Shown here piece after piece: positions 5,288 through 8,724 of a stretch of 8,724 nt of DNA (its first letter is position 1; each line of letters opens with the position of its first letter). A program made the translations under genes and the position numbers. Under the pieces are notes generated by a model that made no database searches, was not told the DNA's origin, and worked only from the letters and a program-made list of their open reading frames with translations. This DNA is from CAZQYB01 sp964582985 (GTDB lineage Bacteria; Planctomycetota; Phycisphaerae; Sedimentisphaerales; Anaerobacaceae), in NCBI GenBank assembly GCA_964582985.1, contig CAZOUM010000091.1, positions 1 through 8,724 of the forward strand, read 5' to 3'.

Positions 5288-8182
5288 TTATACCGCACAA
5301 AGAACTGAACAGAACACCAATGAAATCGTAACCATAAGCTTGATGAGTATATTCATAGCAGGGCCGGAAACATCCTTGAACGGGTCGCCCACCATGTCAC
5401 CGACCACCGCCGCCTTATAAGCGACTTCCATATCATCATTCTTTTCGCGATGACTTTCAATCCATTTTTTGGCATTATCCCATGCACCACCACCAATTGA
5501 CATACTCATACCTAATACAGAACCTACAATCATTGAACCAACCAAGAATCCTCCCAGTGCCTCTACTCCCAATGTAAACGCCACAACAAATGGCGAAGCG
5601 ATGGCAATTACCCCAGCCACAACCGTGGCCATCAAAGAATCCCGTGCAATGACATCTACACATCTATCTGTGTCAGGTTCTGCATGGCCTGTCAAGATAC
5701 CTTTTGTTTCTTTGAACTGTCGGCGGACTTCAACAACCAGTTTGTTGGCTATTTTGGTTACGGCTCCCATCGTCCATGCGGCAAATAGAAGCGGCAAAAC
5801 GGCTCCAAGAAACAAGCCGACAAGTACCGCAGGGGCGAATAACTCAGCATCGGCTAATTTTGTGCCGCCGATATAAGCCGCAAACAGAGCTACCGCTGTT
5901 ATGACGCCGGCACCAATTGTAAATCCCTTACCAATAGCAGCGGTAATGTTTCCGGCAGCATCCAGCTTATCTGTAATCCGCCGAGTTTTTTCTCCCGCCC
6001 GGCTCATTGTCGCTATGCCGCCTGCATTATCGACTATCGGTCCGTAAGCATCGATAGACATAATAATCGCCATTGTTGCCAGCATTGCCACCGCTGAAAG
6101 TCCTATCCCATAGAGGCCAGCCAGGAATAATGTTATGATTATAGTCGCACATATTGTAATGATAGGTAAAAGTGCACCTATAAATCCGACCGCTAAACCG
6201 GCAATTACGTTCGTGGCGGCTCCTGTTCTCGACATATTTACGATATATTTGATTGGCCATCCGGAACCGAAGTATTCTGTCTCAAGGCCAATCAGAAGCC
6301 CGCACAGAACCCCCATTACAACTGTCAGAAAGAGGCTGAACTCGCCTGTTATGGCAATAATTGCTGCGAAAGCCCCGATGAGGAACAGTCCGTTGGCAAC
6401 ATAGATTACATTTCGCAGAAATGTCTGCGGGTCGGTACGTTTGCCAAGGAATCTGCTAACCGATATACTCAATAGAGAGCAGATAAGGCCTACAGCTATC
6501 AATACAAGCGGAAGTATTACATATTTTAACTCGCCCATTCTTAGGGCCATGATAATTGTAGCCACCGTAGAACTGGTAAAAGACTCGAAAAGATCCGAAC
6601 CCATACCGGAAACGTCACCGACGTTATCGCCGACATTATCAGCGATTACCGCTGGATTGCGGGGGTCGTCTTCCGGCAGGTTGTATTCAATCTTACCTGT
6701 CATATCAGCCCCGATGTCGGCACTTTTTGTAAATATCCCGCCGCCAACTCTGCCAAACAGTGCAAAGAACGAAGCTCCCAGACAGAAACCGGCAACGATA
6801 TAAGGCAAAGTCTCAGGGTTATCGCTGTTAAGTACGAGAAGAGAATAAGTACCAAGGCCGATGATACCAACAGATGCCACGGAAATACCCATAACAGAGC
6901 CGCCATGAAAAGCGACATTTAAGGCCTTGGCCAGACCGCTTTCCTTGGCAGCCTGGCATGTTCGTACGTTTGAGGTGGTAGCAGCTTTCATACCAATCCA
7001 GCCGGGCAGCATTGAACAGATTGAGCCTGCCAGAAAAGCGATAGCTGTCGGCAGACAGAGTGTAAAGCAAATGGCAAGAAAAGATATAACGAGAAAAATT
7101 GCGGTTATCTTGTATTCCTGTTTCAGAAAAACCACCGTACCTGAGCGGATTTTCTCGGCAATAGCCTGCATTTTTTTAGTACCTGCTGGATAGCCGAAAA
7201 GAGAAAAATAACCCAACAAAGCAAAGCCTAAACCAGCAACTCCGACCAGGGGTACTGCTCGAAACAAAGCTTCATAGCGTGGTAATTGTTCCATCGGAAT
7301 CGGCTCATCTGTACCACAGATTGAATCATCGGTTTCTATTGACGCTATGGGTATATAACGAAACTGGCCCTGGCTGTAGATATCCAGAAGCGCCGTATTG
7401 TCTTCATCAGATGAGACCGCATCAAAAAACTCATCCAGGTCGGATATGGTTGCCCCGTCAATACCAACAATCACATCACCGGGCGCAAGGCCAGCCTCGG
7501 CGGCAGCACCTCCGGGTACCACCGATAAGACCACGACACCATCTACCTTATTGGGAATGTTATATGTGTCGCGCAATGTTGAAGTAATCGCCGATAACGA
7601 TATACCCCAGTCAGAATCGTCTAAAGCTGTCTCGGTGGTCTGAGCAGTCATTATGATTGCAGACGGCTCGGCAAGCACAGCGTATGTCCGGTTCTTCCCG
7701 CCATCTCTTACATATGTGATTCTGACAGTTTCGCCCGGCTCTAATGCTGCCATAATCTTTTTGAATGTTTCTATATCTTTTGTGGCTCTGCCGTTTATAA
7801 CGGCGATGACATCACCTCTTTGAAGGCCCGCTTTTTCTGCCGGCGAACCAGGAATAACACTGTTTACAAGAACGCCGTGCTCATCGTTTATACCCAATTG
7901 CTCGGCAATAACTTCATCGACGGAAACAATTGCCACCCCGAGAAAAACAGACGGCGAGGGAAGAACTTGTTCACCTGCGGCTGTTTTGATAATTGTTCCC
8001 CGTTCGATTGCTTCTGTGAATTCACCTATCACCTCGGCTCCGGGAAGATTAAGGTCAAGGCCCATCACATTTGAATATAGCAGGTAAACAAAAAAAGCGA
8101 ACACCATCCCTGCTACAACTATGGTCCACTTAATGTAATTCTTCGGGCACTTGTCAAACTGCTCTTTATTATTGTTGTCCAA
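5288..8182 (-). CDS. hppA: PDZ-PDZ-membrane pyrophosphatase fusion (K+-dependent HppA type)
   Basis: 964 residues. Residues 19-40 are a membrane anchor after a short basic N-tail. Residues about 78-170 and 190-283 are two HtrA/MamE-style PDZ domains, with ligand loops HGVLVNSV (102-109) and DGVVVLSV (214-221), each followed by an AGL-x2-GDVI motif. From about residue 303 to the end is a complete M-PPase, which hydrolyses cytosolic pyrophosphate and pumps H+ or Na+ outward: KSADIGADMTGKIE (486-499), PEDDPRNPAVIADNVGDNVGD (503-523), DAYGPIVDNAGG (711-722) and GDMVGDPFKDVSGP (928-941) supply the metal and substrate aspartates. GNITAAIGKG (744-753) has the Ala-x2-Gly pattern of the K+-dependent subfamily. 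Ordinary M-PPases (about 660-770 residues) lack PDZ domains. M-PPases have both ends outside the cytosol, so the anchor would put the PDZ pair on the luminal or periplasmic face. No CXXCH heme motif or protease triad is present. The TTG start is supported by AAGGA 8 nt upstream. Confidence 0.95.
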   Translation of the reverse strand: MDNNNKEQFDKCPKNYIKWTIVVAGMVFAFFVYLLYSNVMGLDLNLPGAEVIGEFTEAIERGTIIKTAAGEQVLPSPSVFLGVAIVSVDEVIAEQLGINDEHGVLVNSVIPGSPAEKAGLQRGDVIAVINGRATKDIETFKKIMAALEPGETVRITYVRDGGKNRTYAVLAEPSAIIMTAQTTETALDDSDWGISLSAITSTLRDTYNIPNKVDGVVVLSVVPGGAAAEAGLAPGDVIVGIDGATISDLDEFFDAVSSDEDNTALLDIYSQGQFRYIPIASIETDDSICGTDEPIPMEQLPRYEALFRAVPLVGVAGLGFALLGYFSLFGYPAGTKKMQAIAEKIRSGTVVFLKQEYKITAIFLVISFLAICFTLCLPTAIAFLAGSICSMLPGWIGMKAATTSNVRTCQAAKESGLAKALNVAFHGGSVMGISVASVGIIGLGTYSLLVLNSDNPETLPYIVAGFCLGASFFALFGRVGGGIFTKSADIGADMTGKIEYNLPEDDPRNPAVIADNVGDNVGDVSGMGSDLFESFTSSTVATIIMALRMGELKYVILPLVLIAVGLICSLLSISVSRFLGKRTDPQTFLRNVIYVANGLFLIGAFAAIIAITGEFSLFLTVVMGVLCGLLIGLETEYFGSGWPIKYIVNMSRTGAATNVIAGLAVGFIGALLPIITICATIIITLFLAGLYGIGLSAVAMLATMAIIMSIDAYGPIVDNAGGIATMSRAGEKTRRITDKLDAAGNITAAIGKGFTIGAGVITAVALFAAYIGGTKLADAELFAPAVLVGLFLGAVLPLLFAAWTMGAVTKIANKLVVEVRRQFKETKGILTGHAEPDTDRCVDVIARDSLMATVVAGVIAIASPFVVAFTLGVEALGGFLVGSMIVGSVLGMSMSIGGGAWDNAKKWIESHREKNDDMEVAYKAAVVGDMVGDPFKDVSGPAMNILIKLMVTISLVFCSVLCAV

Positions 8183-8196
8183 AAGCCTGGTCCTTT

Positions 8197-8400
8197 TTAA
8201 TTCGTTTTGCTCTCAACTTCGCCGTCGTCCTTTACCGTATCAGTTGACGGCTTAATATGTGTCTCCACTATTGTTAGATCATTAACACAACGTATTGCCT
8301 TTTTGCCGGCAATAACCGCTGCGCCAACTAAGGCTCCTGCGAATTGAGACATTTCTGTTAGAACTTGCGAAAATCCTGATTTTTCATTCTCCATTGCCAT
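8197..8400 (-). CDS. Unknown small protein with a short hydrophobic segment, 67 aa
   Basis: A short Gly/Ala/Val-rich segment, FAGALVGAAVIAG (about residues 20-32), is followed by KKAIR and then a polar, acidic tail (DTVKDDGEVESK). The segment is short for a full membrane span but could anchor or associate peripherally. The first ATG (8400) sits only 1-2 nt after GAGAAAGGC; the second, two codons in (8394), has better spacing of about 7 nt and may be the true start, giving 65 residues. It lies 14 bases before the PDZ-pyrophosphatase start and 21 bases after the phosphoesterase stop, so all three are probably one transcript. No family recognised; the small Gly-rich hydrophobic style resembles other small proteins of this cluster. 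Confidence 0.75.
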   Translation of the reverse strand: MAMENEKSGFSQVLTEMSQFAGALVGAAVIAGKKAIRCVNDLTIVETHIKPSTDTVKDDGEVESKTN

Positions 8401-8421
8401 GCCTTTCTCAAACTCAACATG

Positions 8422-8724
8422 CTAAATTTCTCCATCCATATACTCAACCGGTATATCTTTCCCGACAAGCACCTGCTCAAAGGTAACTTCAGGGCCGTAT
8501 ACGTTAATCAAAAGGAAATGTCGCTGGCCCGAATCCAAAAGGCCGTCTGAAAAACTCCCCGATGTAATATAACGGACACCGTTGTTCGTAACGTCTACAA
8601 AACCGTGATAATGGCCTTGCAGGACGAAGTCTACTTCATATTTCTCAAAAAGCTTTATGAGCTGCTGCTTTTCTTCTGTTTCTGGAAATTTGTATGTTCC
8701 ATACGAATCGCCATATATCGGCAT
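8422..8724 (-). CDS. Calcineurin-like metallophosphoesterase, C-terminal part
   Basis: The 100 visible residues match the end of the calcineurin-like phosphoesterase fold: a helix QLIKLFEKYEVDFVLQGHYH in which GHYH (residues 37-40) supplies the last metal-binding histidines, then NNGVRYITSGSF, the usual strand pair after the active site, and a final beta strand. The N-terminal metal ligands (D-x-H, GD-x2-D, GNH-[DE] motifs) are not in the window. The Met at the very edge is probably internal (families have H-x-P at this point), so the gene continues beyond position 8724. Substrate cannot be predicted. It is the first gene of the visible transcription unit, and its link to the magnetosome genes rests only on position and direction. 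Confidence 0.87.
   Translation of the reverse strand: MPIYGDSYGTYKFPETEEKQQLIKLFEKYEVDFVLQGHYHGFVDVTNNGVRYITSGSFSDGLLDSGQRHFLLINVYGPEVTFEQVLVGKDIPVEYMDGEI

Noticed and set aside
5469..5876. Plus-strand open frames opposite the pyrophosphatase
   Set aside because: Composition is Pro/Thr/Ser/Ala-rich as expected from reading the antisense of a hydrophobic protein gene; the opposite strand carries all M-PPase motifs.
7329..8182. MamE or MamP-type magnetochrome or serine protease in the N-terminal part of the fusion
   Set aside because: There is no CXXCH heme motif and no trypsin-like GNSGG catalytic segment; only the membrane anchor and PDZ domains are present.

Overview
The window looks like part of a magnetosome gene cluster from an uncultured magnetotactic bacterium, joined to a ferrous-iron uptake operon. 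Every convincing intact gene reads on the minus strand, so transcription runs from the right edge to the left. The key identification is a clearly MamK-like (magnetosome actin) C-terminal sequence. It sits next to a Leu-Gly-repeat single-membrane-span protein of the Mms6/MamG/MamD style, a Gly/Ala-rich membrane protein with a Ser-rich repeat region, and feoAB. The base composition looks moderate, and the MamK sequence resembles, from memory, those of deep-branching lineages (Nitrospirota, Omnitrophota and similar) more than those of Magnetospirillum. I cannot fix the phylum from this window.

Layout in transcription order. 8724-8422 is the 3' part of a calcineurin-like metallophosphoesterase. 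8400-8197 is a 67-residue unknown small protein. 8182-5288 is a 964-residue fusion of one membrane anchor and two HtrA/MamE-type PDZ domains to a complete membrane-bound pyrophosphatase (M-PPase, HppA). 5251-4757 is an unknown helical 164-residue protein. 4714-4367 is an unknown 115-residue ORF that runs into a broken mamK (4353-3765). 3744-3025 is the repeat-rich Gly/Ala-rich 239-residue protein, and 3001-2795 is the LG-repeat protein. 2777-2646 and 2614-2501 are two tiny single-span membrane proteins that look like paralogues and are too short for a usual ORF cut-off. A degenerate C-terminal half of a Fur-family regulator lies on the plus strand (2234-2428). Then feoA (2150-1860) and feoB (1863-145) follow, and a candidate hairpin terminator lies near 77-96.

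How the parts may fit together (inference). FeoAB would bring Fe(II) into the cell. Magnetosome proteins with LG repeats and PDZ domains are linked to magnetite growth and protein sorting in known magnetotactic bacteria. The PDZ-pyrophosphatase fusion would place two PDZ domains on the outer or luminal face of a membrane energised by cytosolic pyrophosphate. It is the strongest candidate for something undescribed here, because it could couple ion pumping to a specialised membrane compartment.

There are also signs of decay or rearrangement. mamK lacks its N-terminal third, carries a +1 frameshift, has an internal in-frame deletion and has a substituted phosphate-2 loop. The fur remnant lacks its DNA-binding half and one zinc cysteine. 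Either the cluster is degrading or transferred, or the assembly is imperfect; the several independent lesions in mamK favour real decay. There are no tRNA or rRNA genes, CRISPR arrays or recognisable insertion sequences.
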